64,000 nt of DNA from Occallatibacter gabretensis (GCF_001449115.1 NZ_LAIJ01000009.1:992001-1056000), one strand, 5' to 3'; counted from the first letter of the stretch, positions 8,813-18,017 are shown. The notes: generated from the sequence alone by a model not told the origin. Translations and numbers: made by a program.

Positions 8813-8849
8813 CTTAGCTAAGTCTAGCTAAGCTAACCCGTGCTACACT
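8810..8849 (+). promoter_or_regulatory. Operator/promoter of the Phd-type antitoxin gene
   Basis: A perfect 11-bp inverted repeat (TAGCTTAGCTA at 8810-8820, TAGCTAAGCTA at 8825-8835, 4-nt spacer) is followed by an extended -10-like TGCTACACT (TACACT at 8844-8849). Transcription would start at or next to the ATG at 8856, and there is no ribosome-binding site, so the message may be leaderless. Phd/YefM proteins are known autorepressors that bind such palindromes. Confidence 0.6.
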
Positions 8850-8855
8850 TCCCGC

Positions 8856-9185
8856 ATGGAAGTCAATATCCATCACGCCAAAACCAATCTCTCGCAACTT
8901 ATCCTCAAGGCTGAATCCGGCGAAGAAGTCATCATCGCCCGCGCCGGCAAGCCCGTCGTGCGCCTCGTGCCCATAGAAACGTCCCCGCGCAGCATCAGCA
9001 AGCAAGGCGCTACGAAGCAGTTGCTCGAAGAAAAGCAGAAACCCTCTTCTGCCTTTTTTGACCCGAGATTAGGTGAAGAAATCGCGAGGTGGTTCAGCGA
9101 AAGCCCGCTCCTTCGCACCGATGAAACGGCGCAGCAGGAAACGGCTGTAAAAAAATCGCGCAAGCACAAGAAGCACAAAAAGTAA
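8856..9185 (+). CDS. Phd/YefM-type antitoxin without adjacent toxin
   Basis: 109 residues. The N-terminus (MEVNIHHAKTNLSQLILKAE, then GEEVIIARAGKPVVRLVP) is the canonical Phd fold that dimerises and binds DNA. The C-terminal half is unusual: longer than the usual ~80-residue antitoxins and ending in a strongly basic tail (KKSRKHKKHKK). The middle part (DPRLGEEIARWFSESPLL) could be the toxin-binding helix. No PIN, Doc or RelE-type gene lies downstream; a terminator and then the convergent TonB receptor gene follow. Either an orphan antitoxin or a DNA-binding repressor in its own right. Confidence 0.75.
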   Translation: MEVNIHHAKTNLSQLILKAESGEEVIIARAGKPVVRLVPIETSPRSISKQGATKQLLEEKQKPSSAFFDPRLGEEIARWFSESPLLRTDETAQQETAVKKSRKHKKHKK

Positions 9186-9228
9186 CAGTCCTCGTGGACG
9201 CGCGTGCTCATTTCGTAACAAACGAAAA

Positions 9229-9250
9229 CGGCGGCCCAACTGGGCCGCCG
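9229..9250. terminator. Bidirectional terminator
   Basis: A perfect 10-bp stem (CGGCGGCCCA at 9229-9238 with TGGGCCGCCG at 9241-9250) is flanked by T-rich sequence on both strands (CTTTCATTTG on plus, TTTTCGTTTG on minus). It separates the convergent antitoxin gene and TonB receptor gene. Confidence 0.8.
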
Positions 9251-9274
9251 CTTTCATTTGCGTTTGAGTTGTAT

Positions 9275-12200
9275 TTAGAAATCCAGCTTCATGCCCAGCT
9301 GCACCTGCCGCTGGCTATACACAAAGGTGGAATCCGCATTGGTGATCGCGCCGAAACCCGACTGGCCGGTAATGCCCGTCGAGCCGGCGCTGAATGGCTG
9401 ATAGCTCAGCTTGCAGGCCTCTGCAGCGCCTGAAGCCGCGCAGCTGCCAATCGAGTACGCGGTCGAGTTCAGGCTCGTCACGTTCAGGTGGTTGACCAGA
9501 TTAAACGCCTCCGCCACCAGCTCCACGTTAAACCGCTCGCCAATGTGAATATCTTTCTGCAGCCGCACATCCAGATCAAGTGTCGTCGGCTGCTGGAAGG
9601 TATTGCGCCCAAGCTGCAGCAGGTAGCCGGAGTTGCCGGAGCCCGTAAGCCCGGAGCTGTATGCGCCTGTGATCGTGCCGCTCACGGCGGCCGAGTACGG
9701 CAGGCCGTTCTGCACCTGCAGCACCGGGTTCAGGTGCCAGCCATCTTCAACGTACCGCTGCCAGCCGTGGTGCGCGCCCGGATACTGCAGCAGCGCCCAG
9801 CCCACAAAGCGGTTCGGTACGTTATACGCCGAGTTGCCGTAGTTAGCGCGCGCGTTGCCGTTCGGATCCCACCAGTTGTTTGTGCTTGGTGAGGTCGCCT
9901 GGTTCTGGTTGTAGTCCAGCGCATGGCTCCACGTGTAGTTCACGTCGAACTGTGCATACTTGTTGCCGCGGTTCTGGAACTCCACCACCGCCGCATGGTA
10001 GCTAGAGTTAATGTTGCTCACCACCTCGGTAATGCTGCCGTAATGTGAGGTATTGAGAGTCTTGGTGTAGAAAGCCGTTGGAATCTGCGTTCCACAGGCC
10101 AACGGTCCGCAGGATCCACCTGTTGTCGCAGGTGCAATCGTAAGAACGCCCTGCTTCAAGGACGCGGGATTCAGGTTGATGTTCAGGAAGTTTGGCAGCT
10201 CACGGCCCAACGCTCCCATATAATTCACCGTCAGATAGCTTCCATGGCCGAATTCGTGCTGCACGCTGAAGTCGAACTCATGAATCTGCGAATTCTGGAA
10301 GTTCTTGGCAAAGAAGTCCACGCTCGGCGTTGAGTACGAGCCGTTGTTGGGAATGATCTGCGGGAACGCCGGCGCAGTGGCTCCGTTGGGAATTTCGCCA
10401 TAAATGCCCGGAATTGTGTACTGTCCGTTGGGGCTGCCCGCCGCCTCGTACGCGTTCAGAACCACGCCGTTCAGGATGCGTCCGTAATACAGTCCGTAGC
10501 CGGCGCGCACCACATTGTGACCCGTCCCATAAGGATCCCACGAGAGACCCACGCGAGGACCGAAGTTGTTTTTGTCGTCCGGTTTGTTGCCGATTTGAGC
10601 CGGAGCATAAGGAAACGTCGTCGTCAGCAGTGAAGTGTTAATCAGCGACGGATACGGCGGAGGAACATGCTCGTAGTCGTAGCGCAGGCCGAGGTTCAGC
10701 GTCAGGCGCGGCGTAATCTTCCAGTCATCTTGCGCAAAGAATCCGTAGTCGATCGTTGTGACGGAGAAGACTGGCGTTCCAAGGCCCTGGGTGAAGTTGT
10801 AATAGCAGGCATATTTGCCCAGACCGCTTTCCGTTCCGCCGGAATCGCAGGTTCCGCTCGGCTGCAGGATATCGGCAAAGAAATCACCGAAGGTCGTATA
10901 GGTGTAAACACCGTTTGACTCGTAGAGGTTGTTGATCTCATCCGAGTTTCGCAGCAGGTCAAAGCCGAACTTCAGGGTGTGGTTTCTGTGCGTCCAGTAT
11001 CCCGTGTCGCCCACCTGATCTTTCCACTCCGCTGGGTACGCGGTGCGGAAAGAGTAATACGGCATGCCGGCAGTGAAACCATCGTTGGTTGAAGGAGCGT
11101 TGTTTGAGGTCGAATAGGGAGTGCCATCGATGCCAAGCTGGACAGGCGTGCCCGTATTGTTATTCAGATACGTTGAGGTAAAACTCGAATAGGGCTGCTG
11201 GCCTTCATCGTTCAGTTCTTTGCCATACTGGAAGCGGATTTGGTTGGTGAGCGACGGGCTGATGATCCAGTCCAGCTTGGCCATGCCGTAGTCCAGCTTC
11301 ACAAAGTCCGTACCAAAGGTATCAGTCGCGTAGTTGTTTGAGGTCTGCGTCTGCACGCCGCCCGGCGAATCCCAGCGCAGCCGATGATACAGGAAGCTCG
11401 CATGCAGTCTGTCGTTGATCTGCCAGTCCAGCTTCGGTGTGTTCAATACTTCGTCGCCGGTACGGGGTGTGGTGCCCGTGTCATCCAGCAGGCCGGGATT
11501 CGTCAGACCTGTAATGCTTGAAACCGCCGAACCAAACAAAAGCTGGTCATAATTGGCTGCCGCCGTGGCATAGTTACCGCCAAAGACACGATACGCAAGC
11601 ACGCAGGCGTTGTAGTCGCCACTGCTTGGCGAGGAGCCTTCCGCGGGCGTGAAGGTTGCTTTGGTTGAGGTGGCGCTGCAGGTGCCATTGCCATCCAGTG
11701 ACAGGTCCGCCCACTGGTTAAAGAAAGCGGCCGGTGATGACGGCTTCGCCACACCGGGAAAATTCCTGCGGTACTGATCATACGCATAGAACCAGAAAAG
11801 CTTGTCCTTGATCAGCGGACCGCCTGCGCCAAAGCCCCAGCGCTTGCGCCAGTCCTTCGGCTGGAAGGGCACGCCCGTCACAATATTCGGCGCGCCGCCG
11901 GCAGCAGGCTCCGTCACGCTGGTAAATGTCGTGAACGGGTTAATCGCGCCCCAGTCGTTGTCGCGGTCCAGAAAATACGCCTGTCCGTGAATCTGGTTGG
12001 TGCCGCTCTTGGTCACCGAGTTGATCACGCCGCCTGCGGCGCGTCCATATTCCGCCGAGTAGACGCCCGTGTTCACCTGGAATTCGGCAATGCCAATCTG
12101 TGAGGTGGAGTAGCCCTCGCGCGTACGTCCACGTTCTTCTGAGAAGAACGCCTGGTTGTCGTCCGCGCCGTCAATCTCAACGTTATTCAGCAGCGGGCTG

Positions 12201-12763
12201 ATGCCGCGAAACACGATCAGGCCAAAGCCGTTCGCATCTGAAAGCGCACCCGGCGTCAGCAGCGCCAGATCGCTCCAGCGGCCGCCGTTCAACGGCAGAT
12301 CCAGAATTTCCCTCGAGGTCAGCGTGCTCGAAATCTCCGGCGACTCGAACTGCAGAACCGGGGCATCGCCCGAAACCTGCACCGATTCCACCGCCGAGCC
12401 AGTCTTCAGCTCCGGATGCAGTTCCGTCAGCGAGCCCACCGTCACCGCCACGCCCGTTGCCTTATAGTCCCCAAAGCCACTCGCCGAGATGGTCACCGTA
12501 TAGGTTCCCGGTGACACCAGCGGAGCCTTGAAGTAGCCGCTCGAATCGCTGGCCAGCTTGATTTCGGCATTCGTGTCGTTGTTGTGCAGCGTCACTGCTG
12601 CCGAGGGAATGATTGCGCCGGTTGGGTCGGTCACCGTGCCGGCAATGGCGCCTTCCGTAGTGCTCTGAGCGCGCAGAGCGGCGGGCGCGGAAACTATCCC
12701 GACTAACCCGGCGCCCAGCAGCGCGGAGCAGAAAGCGCGCTGAAGAAGCTTGGAAAATTTCAT
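9275..12763 (-). CDS. TonB-dependent receptor, Oar/CarA type with carboxypeptidase-like N-domain
   Basis: 1162 residues. MKFSKLLQRAF starts a signal peptide ending near LRAQ. It is followed by a carboxypeptidase regulatory-like (CarboxypepD_reg) domain (EGAIAGTVTDPTGAIIPSA), then a plug (STSQIGIAEFQVNTGVYSAE, GRAAGGVINSVTKSGTN) and a large beta-barrel ending in a C-terminal Phe (LGMKLDF). This is the outer-membrane receptor type greatly expanded in Acidobacteria, thought to import oligosaccharides or peptides. ATG 12763 has AAGGAGA upstream; the frame extends 49 codons further 5' without signal-peptide logic. No SusD partner is adjacent. A FucP-type symporter gene lies upstream on the same strand. 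Confidence 0.9.
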   Translation of the reverse strand: MKFSKLLQRAFCSALLGAGLVGIVSAPAALRAQSTTEGAIAGTVTDPTGAIIPSAAVTLHNNDTNAEIKLASDSSGYFKAPLVSPGTYTVTISASGFGDYKATGVAVTVGSLTELHPELKTGSAVESVQVSGDAPVLQFESPEISSTLTSREILDLPLNGGRWSDLALLTPGALSDANGFGLIVFRGISPLLNNVEIDGADDNQAFFSEERGRTREGYSTSQIGIAEFQVNTGVYSAEYGRAAGGVINSVTKSGTNQIHGQAYFLDRDNDWGAINPFTTFTSVTEPAAGGAPNIVTGVPFQPKDWRKRWGFGAGGPLIKDKLFWFYAYDQYRRNFPGVAKPSSPAAFFNQWADLSLDGNGTCSATSTKATFTPAEGSSPSSGDYNACVLAYRVFGGNYATAAANYDQLLFGSAVSSITGLTNPGLLDDTGTTPRTGDEVLNTPKLDWQINDRLHASFLYHRLRWDSPGGVQTQTSNNYATDTFGTDFVKLDYGMAKLDWIISPSLTNQIRFQYGKELNDEGQQPYSSFTSTYLNNNTGTPVQLGIDGTPYSTSNNAPSTNDGFTAGMPYYSFRTAYPAEWKDQVGDTGYWTHRNHTLKFGFDLLRNSDEINNLYESNGVYTYTTFGDFFADILQPSGTCDSGGTESGLGKYACYYNFTQGLGTPVFSVTTIDYGFFAQDDWKITPRLTLNLGLRYDYEHVPPPYPSLINTSLLTTTFPYAPAQIGNKPDDKNNFGPRVGLSWDPYGTGHNVVRAGYGLYYGRILNGVVLNAYEAAGSPNGQYTIPGIYGEIPNGATAPAFPQIIPNNGSYSTPSVDFFAKNFQNSQIHEFDFSVQHEFGHGSYLTVNYMGALGRELPNFLNINLNPASLKQGVLTIAPATTGGSCGPLACGTQIPTAFYTKTLNTSHYGSITEVVSNINSSYHAAVVEFQNRGNKYAQFDVNYTWSHALDYNQNQATSPSTNNWWDPNGNARANYGNSAYNVPNRFVGWALLQYPGAHHGWQRYVEDGWHLNPVLQVQNGLPYSAAVSGTITGAYSSGLTGSGNSGYLLQLGRNTFQQPTTLDLDVRLQKDIHIGERFNVELVAEAFNLVNHLNVTSLNSTAYSIGSCAASGAAEACKLSYQPFSAGSTGITGQSGFGAITNADSTFVYSQRQVQLGMKLDF

Positions 12764-13092
12764 CGAATGGCTCTCCTTGATAAGGAATGCGGATCTATAG
12801 CGCAATCCGCGTAAGAGGGGCCCGAAAACAAGCCCTGACTTCATATATGGTTGGCGCGCCGCTGGATGCGGCTGCGTTACCGTAGCTGTTACCGTCTCCT
12901 GCTGGAACAAACAAAAATTCCGCTGAGCGTCTGGATTCAGGCTCGGTTGATCCGGAAATGTTCCTTATATAAGACCCTTACACATCCGGTTTACGGGAAT
13001 GTTAATGAGTAGCAGGCTCATTTGCCATAGAAATCGCACAAGATTTGCGGTGGAAAAGCCGCCGGAAATTTTCTAAAGAGGCGAAGGAAAAG
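12764..13092 (-). other. Leader and promoter region of the TonB receptor gene
   Basis: About 330 bases without a gene. On the minus strand it contains TATATAAG near 12965 as a possible -10, which would give a 5' leader of roughly 190 nt. I see no riboswitch that I recognise and no repeat. Confidence 0.35.
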
Positions 13093-13128
13093 AAAAAGGC
13101 CTTCCGGCGTCTGCCAGAAGGCCTTTTT
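13093..13128 (-). terminator. Terminator of the FucP-type symporter gene
   Basis: A perfect 12-bp stem: AAAAAGGCCTTC (13093-13104) pairs with GAAGGCCTTTTT (13117-13128), 12-nt loop. On the minus strand the stem ends in a T-run, 15 nt after the symporter stop codon. Confidence 0.85.
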
Positions 13129-13142
13129 CGAATTACGGGATC

Positions 13143-14441
13143 CTAAGCCGTCAAAGTCCGTGAGGGCTTGTGGCCGACGAAACCGTAAAAAGCAATGTAC
13201 AGATAGCAAAGGATCGGCAAAATCGCCGCGGGCCGGAAACTGAAGTGGTCGACTAATCCACCCAGAATCACCGGAATGATGGCCCCACCGACAACCGCCG
13301 TCATAATCAACCCCGACCCCTTGCTGGTCATCGGCCCCAGTCCGGTGATGCCTAGCGCGAAGATATTTGGGAACATGATCGAGTTGAAGAAGCCGCATAG
13401 AATCAGACTCCATACTGCGATCGTGCCGGTGGTGCTGATGGATACGACCACGCAGACTACTGCGAAGAGGCCAAAGAGCCCGAGCAGACGGCCAGCGTTG
13501 ATCTTGGTAAGCATCCACGATCCGAGCAGGCGGCCAACGAGCGCACCAGCCCAGTAGTAGAACGTAAAGGCGGCAGCGGCAGCGGCAGTCATTCCTCCCA
13601 GCTCGGGCAATCCAAAGTAACCCACCATGAACTGCGCCAAGCCTACCTCGACGCCGACATAAAAGAAGATTCCCACGGTGGCCAGAACCGTTTGGCGATA
13701 CGACCAGATGCTCTGATCGAGAATGCCTACGCCTTCCTTTGTGGGACGGAACTCCTGGGTGTGTTTAATAGTCGGCAAAGAGGCAAATGAGACCGCGATC
13801 CCAAGCAATATGAGCGCACCGGCAATGGCCAGATATGGCATGCGAACCGTGCTGGCAATGCTGATCTGGTAAGCCAGCCGCTCCTGCGCGGTCTTAGTTG
13901 CTAGCTGTGCCGCATCCAACACCACCTTATGCTTGAGGATGAGTGCGCCGGCGACTACCGGCGCGAGCATTCCGCCGATGGAGTTAAAGGCCTGTGCAAG
14001 GTTCTGGCGAACTGGGGCGCTGTTTTCTGGGCCCAGTGCGGATACATAAGGATTGGCCGAGGTTTGGAGCATGGCCACGCCGGAACCCACGATGAACACT
14101 GCCGTCAGGAACAGCCAGAAGTTGGGTAGGCTGGCAGCCGGTAGAAAGAGCAACGCACCTGCCACCTGCACGAATAGCGAAACGACGATGGTTTTCTTGT
14201 AGCCGATAGCTTCAATCAGTTTCGACGTGGGCGAGGAGACCACAAAATACGCAGTGAAGAAGGCGCCGTTTGCCAGTGCGGCCTGGAGCCACGGCAGGCT
14301 GAAGACTGACTTGAGGTGGGGAACCAGCTGCATGTTCAGATTCGTGATGAATCCAAAAATGAAGTAGAGAATAGTGACCGTAATAAACGGTCCCGTATAG
14401 TTCGGCGCGCTCGCCGCCGGAGGTGTGGATCGCGTGGCCAT
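13143..14441 (-). CDS. MFS sugar:H+ symporter, FucP family
   Basis: 432 residues, about 12 membrane helices. The pattern FGFITNLNMQLVPHLKS, the A/G-rich helices and the ANPYVSALGPE element match the FHS family (L-fucose:H+ symporter FucP and glucose/galactose permease GluP). The exact sugar is not readable. The start at 14441 (MATRSTPPAAS) gives the usual family length; the open frame extends 39 codons further 5' but without membrane-protein character. It is transcribed towards the TonB receptor gene but ends in its own terminator. Confidence 0.87.
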   Translation of the reverse strand: MATRSTPPAASAPNYTGPFITVTILYFIFGFITNLNMQLVPHLKSVFSLPWLQAALANGAFFTAYFVVSSPTSKLIEAIGYKKTIVVSLFVQVAGALLFLPAASLPNFWLFLTAVFIVGSGVAMLQTSANPYVSALGPENSAPVRQNLAQAFNSIGGMLAPVVAGALILKHKVVLDAAQLATKTAQERLAYQISIASTVRMPYLAIAGALILLGIAVSFASLPTIKHTQEFRPTKEGVGILDQSIWSYRQTVLATVGIFFYVGVEVGLAQFMVGYFGLPELGGMTAAAAAAFTFYYWAGALVGRLLGSWMLTKINAGRLLGLFGLFAVVCVVVSISTTGTIAVWSLILCGFFNSIMFPNIFALGITGLGPMTSKGSGLIMTAVVGGAIIPVILGGLVDHFSFRPAAILPILCYLYIAFYGFVGHKPSRTLTA

Positions 14442-14564
14442 GAGAGGCGGTTCCCACTTTCGTGCAGATTTTTCGTATTGATTTTTCAGCTCTGCCGCTG
14501 ACACACAAATGTAACAGCGCGTAGCCGCCAGTGAACAGTGTTGTTCCACCACCATCAACCGTCA

Positions 14565-14660
14565 TCCTTGAGGGTAGCCGTACTTCAGGCGGAGTCGGGG
14601 TCCCCAGCGACAGGTCTTCGTCGCTGGGGTGAGGGACCGAAGGACCTGTTTTTGTCTTTT
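14565..14660. repeat. Structured intergenic repeat with nested hairpin
   Basis: Within the 342-base gap between the symporter and VIT genes lies a hairpin with CCCCAGCGAC (14602-14611) paired to GTCGCTGGGG (14620-14629), nested inside GGTCCC/GGGACC and CAGGTC/GACCTG pairs. The flanks GTCATCCTTGAG and GAAGGACCTGTTTTTG resemble the GTCATCC...GAAGGACCTG intergenic elements I recall from acidobacterial genomes. Only one copy is seen in this window. The rest of the gap holds the two divergent promoters; TATCCT at about 14743 may be the -10 of the plus-strand gene. Confidence 0.5.
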
Positions 14661-14783
14661 CGGTCGCACGCAGGAGATACTTCGTTCTCCTCCAATCGAA
14701 CTGAAGGCTGAGTCCTCACGCCTGAAAGCTTCCGCCGCCAATGCTATCCTCGAATTTCGCAAACACCCGGCAAGGAGGCGCAC

Positions 14784-15995
14784 GTGGCAACGGAAGAGCT
14801 AACTGGCGTTCGCCTGAAAAAAGTCCTCGAAGCTCTCGAAGCCAACTGGCAGGCCGAGATGAGCGGATACCACACCTACAAGACCATCGCTGACCGCGAC
14901 ACCGACCCCATCCGCGCCCAGGTTCTGCGCCATCTCGCCGCCGCCGAGCTCGAACACGCAGCGCTCTGGCAGCAGCGAATCAAGCAGCTCGGCGGTCCTG
15001 AGCCTGTCTATAAAGGTGGGCCCGGTGGTGACGCGGGCTCTCTCAGGAGCGCCATCGGCGGAATTCCCCTGTCTCTCCGCCGCCTTGAAATCGACGAGAG
15101 CCGTCACATCGCCAATTACGGCACCCAGCTCAAGCAGCTCGGTGACGAAGCCTCCATCGAAATCCTCCATCACGTCATCGAAGACGAAAAACAACATCAC
15201 CGAGAGCTAGGCTCGCTCCTGCGCGGTCACCATGGCCGCTCCGTCATCGGCGCGCATAAGGTCGACCCCAAAGCTGTCCTGGAAGAAATGCTCGCCAAGC
15301 GCAACAAGGGCCGCAAGCAGACCGGCTCATGGATCGGCGACGCCATCTACGGCGTCAATGACGGCCTCGGAGCCATCTTCGGCATCGTCTCCAGCGTCTC
15401 CGGCGCCACCACCGGCGAAAGCAAATACGTTCTCCTCGCCGGCCTCTCCGGCATGATTGCCTCGGCGCTCTCCATGGGTTCGGGCGCATACCTCGCCGCC
15501 AAAAGCACGCGCGAAATCTACCAGGCAGAAGTCGCCCGCGAGCGCGAAGCCATCCTCATGAATCCAGCCGAAGCCCGCGAGCTGCTCGGCCTCTACTATC
15601 AGGTCAAAGGATTGCCTGAAGAAGACGCCCTCCACGTAGCCGACCACATCGGCTCCGACCCCGAGCAAATGGTGCGCGCCCTCGTCAGCGAGCGCATCGG
15701 TTCCAGCGAAGAAGCGCTATCGAAGCCCATGGTCTCCGCCCTCTCCGGCGCGCTCTCTACCGCCGTCGGAGCCATCATTCCCGTCATTCCCTTCTTTTTT
15801 TTAAGCGGAGTGACAGCCATTATCGTTGCCGCCATCATCTCGCTCATCGCCCACTTCGCAGTCGGCGCAGCCAAAAGCCTCATCACCGTCCGCTCCTGGT
15901 GGTCCTCAGGCCTCGAAATGACCCTCGTCGGCGCCATCGAAGGCGCCGTCACCTACGGTATCGGAATTCTCCTAGGCACCACCGGCGGGCTGTAA
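14784..15995 (+). CDS. Ferritin-like/VIT1 fusion, MbfA-type iron exporter
   Basis: 403 residues in two parts. Residues ~1-140 are a rubrerythrin-like four-helix domain with metal-ligand pairs (AEMSGYHTY, AELEHAALW, DESRHIANYG, EDEKQHHREL). Residues ~170-403 are a CCC1/VIT1 membrane domain (GDAIYGVNDGLGAIFGIVSSV) with five helices. This architecture is that of membrane-bound ferritin A (MbfA), which exports iron and protects against peroxide in alpha-proteobacteria and Rhizobium. The gene starts at GTG 14784 behind a strong AAGGAGG. No Irr- or Fur-box could be recognised. The function as an iron or manganese exporter is inferred from the family. Confidence 0.88.
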   Translation: MATEELTGVRLKKVLEALEANWQAEMSGYHTYKTIADRDTDPIRAQVLRHLAAAELEHAALWQQRIKQLGGPEPVYKGGPGGDAGSLRSAIGGIPLSLRRLEIDESRHIANYGTQLKQLGDEASIEILHHVIEDEKQHHRELGSLLRGHHGRSVIGAHKVDPKAVLEEMLAKRNKGRKQTGSWIGDAIYGVNDGLGAIFGIVSSVSGATTGESKYVLLAGLSGMIASALSMGSGAYLAAKSTREIYQAEVAREREAILMNPAEARELLGLYYQVKGLPEEDALHVADHIGSDPEQMVRALVSERIGSSEEALSKPMVSALSGALSTAVGAIIPVIPFFFLSGVTAIIVAAIISLIAHFAVGAAKSLITVRSWWSSGLEMTLVGAIEGAVTYGIGILLGTTGGL

Positions 15996-16054
15996 GCTGT
16001 AGGCATTCGAATTACTGTTCATCTTCGCGCTGGCTGCGGATTCGGGGGCTCTCG

Positions 16055-17938
16055 TTGAAGCTGCGTCATCGCATAGCCGTCGCCATTCCCGCGATGCTCG
16101 CGCTCATCTCTCTTTGCGCAGCGCAGAACGCGCCCGGGAGCTTCCACTATAAATTCAGCGCTTCCTGCTCCGCTGACTCCGGCTGGACTAGCTCATCCTT
16201 TGACGATCATGAGTGGCTCACCAGCCCGATTGGTCCCTGGCCCAAGCCCGCTTACCCTGCCGACGGCATCATCTGCGCCCGTTTCCGCGTTCCCATCCCC
16301 GCCGCAGCTTCCGAACCGCTGGCGCTGCGCACAATCCAAAAGGAAAATCTTCCCAGTGCCGAAGAAATCTATGTCAATGGGGTGCTGCTCGGCCGCAGGG
16401 GAAACCTTCCGCCGCATCCGACGGCAGTTACTGGCAGGGGACAGACTGTCTTTGCGACTCCTGGTGGTCTGATCCCGCAAAATGCCTCCTCCGCTCTTGT
16501 TGCAGTCCGCGCGTGGATGGGGCCGACCGCTCTGCTCGCAGACAGCATTGACCAGCGCTTTGCCATCGATCGCGCAGATGCGGCTGAGCTAACGGCGCGC
16601 GAGAACGACGAATCGTGGCTGCTTGCATGGCTGCCCATCTGGACGGCTTTTTCAGCCGCGGGACTATTCGGTGTGGGGCTGCTGATCCTCTCGCGAGTGA
16701 CAGGAGAGCGCGAGCTGGCGCTTTTCAGCTATTTCATGATGAGTGGGTCCGCATTCGCCCTCTTCATGAATCTGTCCGCTCAGGGATATCTGGACATGAC
16801 GCAGCGTCAGTGGACGCTTCTCTATCCTCCCTTGCAGTTTTTCGCTCCCTTTGCTGGAATTTTCTTTACCTGGACTTTCTTCCGCATTCCCTGGCCGTTC
16901 GTGAAATACATCTCCTACGCCGCAGTGGCAGCCATGGCGGCTGGGCTTGCAGTCGTGATGTGGGCTTACACTCCTTACCCGTGGTTGCCCGGGCTCAGTA
17001 GCATTTCCTACGGCGCAAATGCGTTCTTCGGAGTGCTATATATCTGCGCGGATATATGGGCCATGCTTTTCCGTCCAGGCAAACGCGTGCTGGCCTTTGT
17101 CATGTCCCTGGTTCCCGCCGCTGACATTCTGTCCACGCTCTTTGGCCTGCCGCCTCTCGTCATCGGGCGCGCATACATTGACGGCCTTGCGCTCACTTCG
17201 CTGGTTGTCGACGTGGTCATGGCAACGATTCTCGCCCGACGTGCGTGGACAAATTGGCGGGAGGGCGCATCGCTCCACGCTGAGATGGATGCCGCCCGCG
17301 AAGTCCAGCAACAGCTCGTCTTCGCCCCGCCGGCAATTCCAGGATTCGCAGTAGACGCCGCATACCTGCCCGCCGCGCAGGTCGGCGGCGACTTCTACAG
17401 CGTCACTCCGCTCGCCGGTGGCAGCCTGCTGCTCGTCGCCGGCGATGTCAGCGGCAAAGGCCTTCGCGCCGCCATGACCGTTGCAGCCGTCATGGGCGCG
17501 CTTCGCGCCATTTACACGGAAAGTCCCGCGGCAATCCTCATTCTTCTCAACAATGCCCTTGTCGGCCAGCTTCGCAGCGGCTTTGTCACTTGTTGCGCGA
17601 TCCGCGTCTCACCCGGCGGCAAAGCCCTCATCGCCAACGCGGGCCACATTCCTCCCTACATCGCCGGCCGCGAGCTTGATCTTCCAGGTGCATTCCCCCT
17701 TGGCATCGCCGCCGGCATCGAATACGTCGAAACCCCATTTGAGCTTGCCGCCAGCCAGCGACTCACCGTGCTTTCCGATGGAGTGATAGAGGCTCGCAAC
17801 TCCGCAGGCGAGCTCTTCGGCTTCGAGCGCACAGCATCGCTCACCAGCGACACCGCCGACCAGATCGCAAGCCGCGCAAAGCAGTTTGGGCAAGAGGATG
17901 ACATCACCGTCGTCACCATCGCGCTGGCTCCCGCTTAA
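16055..17938 (+). CDS. Membrane-bound SpoIIE/RsbU-type PP2C phosphatase
   Basis: 627 residues. The TTG at 16055, after GGGGG, gives a clean signal peptide (MKLRHRIAVAIPAMLAL...CAAQ); the longer open frame overlaps the previous gene and is rejected. Residues ~25-185 form an extracytoplasmic region, then about seven transmembrane helices, then a SpoIIE-like phosphatase domain from AAREVQQQLVFAPP through QVGGDFYSV and AGDVSGKGLRAAMT to LTVLSDGVIEARN, with the metal-binding Asp residues present. Such proteins dephosphorylate anti-anti-sigma factors; no STAS or HPK partner is nearby, so the target is unknown. Confidence 0.88.
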   Translation: MKLRHRIAVAIPAMLALISLCAAQNAPGSFHYKFSASCSADSGWTSSSFDDHEWLTSPIGPWPKPAYPADGIICARFRVPIPAAASEPLALRTIQKENLPSAEEIYVNGVLLGRRGNLPPHPTAVTGRGQTVFATPGGLIPQNASSALVAVRAWMGPTALLADSIDQRFAIDRADAAELTARENDESWLLAWLPIWTAFSAAGLFGVGLLILSRVTGERELALFSYFMMSGSAFALFMNLSAQGYLDMTQRQWTLLYPPLQFFAPFAGIFFTWTFFRIPWPFVKYISYAAVAAMAAGLAVVMWAYTPYPWLPGLSSISYGANAFFGVLYICADIWAMLFRPGKRVLAFVMSLVPAADILSTLFGLPPLVIGRAYIDGLALTSLVVDVVMATILARRAWTNWREGASLHAEMDAAREVQQQLVFAPPAIPGFAVDAAYLPAAQVGGDFYSVTPLAGGSLLLVAGDVSGKGLRAAMTVAAVMGALRAIYTESPAAILILLNNALVGQLRSGFVTCCAIRVSPGGKALIANAGHIPPYIAGRELDLPGAFPLGIAAGIEYVETPFELAASQRLTVLSDGVIEARNSAGELFGFERTASLTSDTADQIASRAKQFGQEDDITVVTIALAPA

Positions 17939-17965
17939 GCGCACAGTGTGGGTCAGCCATAATTT

Positions 17966-18005
17966 GGGTGCCCATTCATGCGCGGCTTCATCGCGCATGG
18001 GTGGC
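17966..18005. repeat. GGGTGCCC-type hairpin repeat, copy 2
   Basis: Between two convergent genes. It begins GGGTGCCC and folds through CATGCGCG (17977-17984) with CGCGCATG (17992-17999), ending GGGTGGCA. It is the same design as the elements at 8138 and 21498. Confidence 0.55.
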
Positions 18006-18017
18006 ATAACTCAAAAG

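Noticed and set aside
15899-16054. 5' extension of the SpoIIE-type phosphatase frame over the end of the VIT gene
   Set aside because: The extension is Arg/His-rich, whereas TTG 16055 gives a ribosome-binding site and a clean signal peptide.
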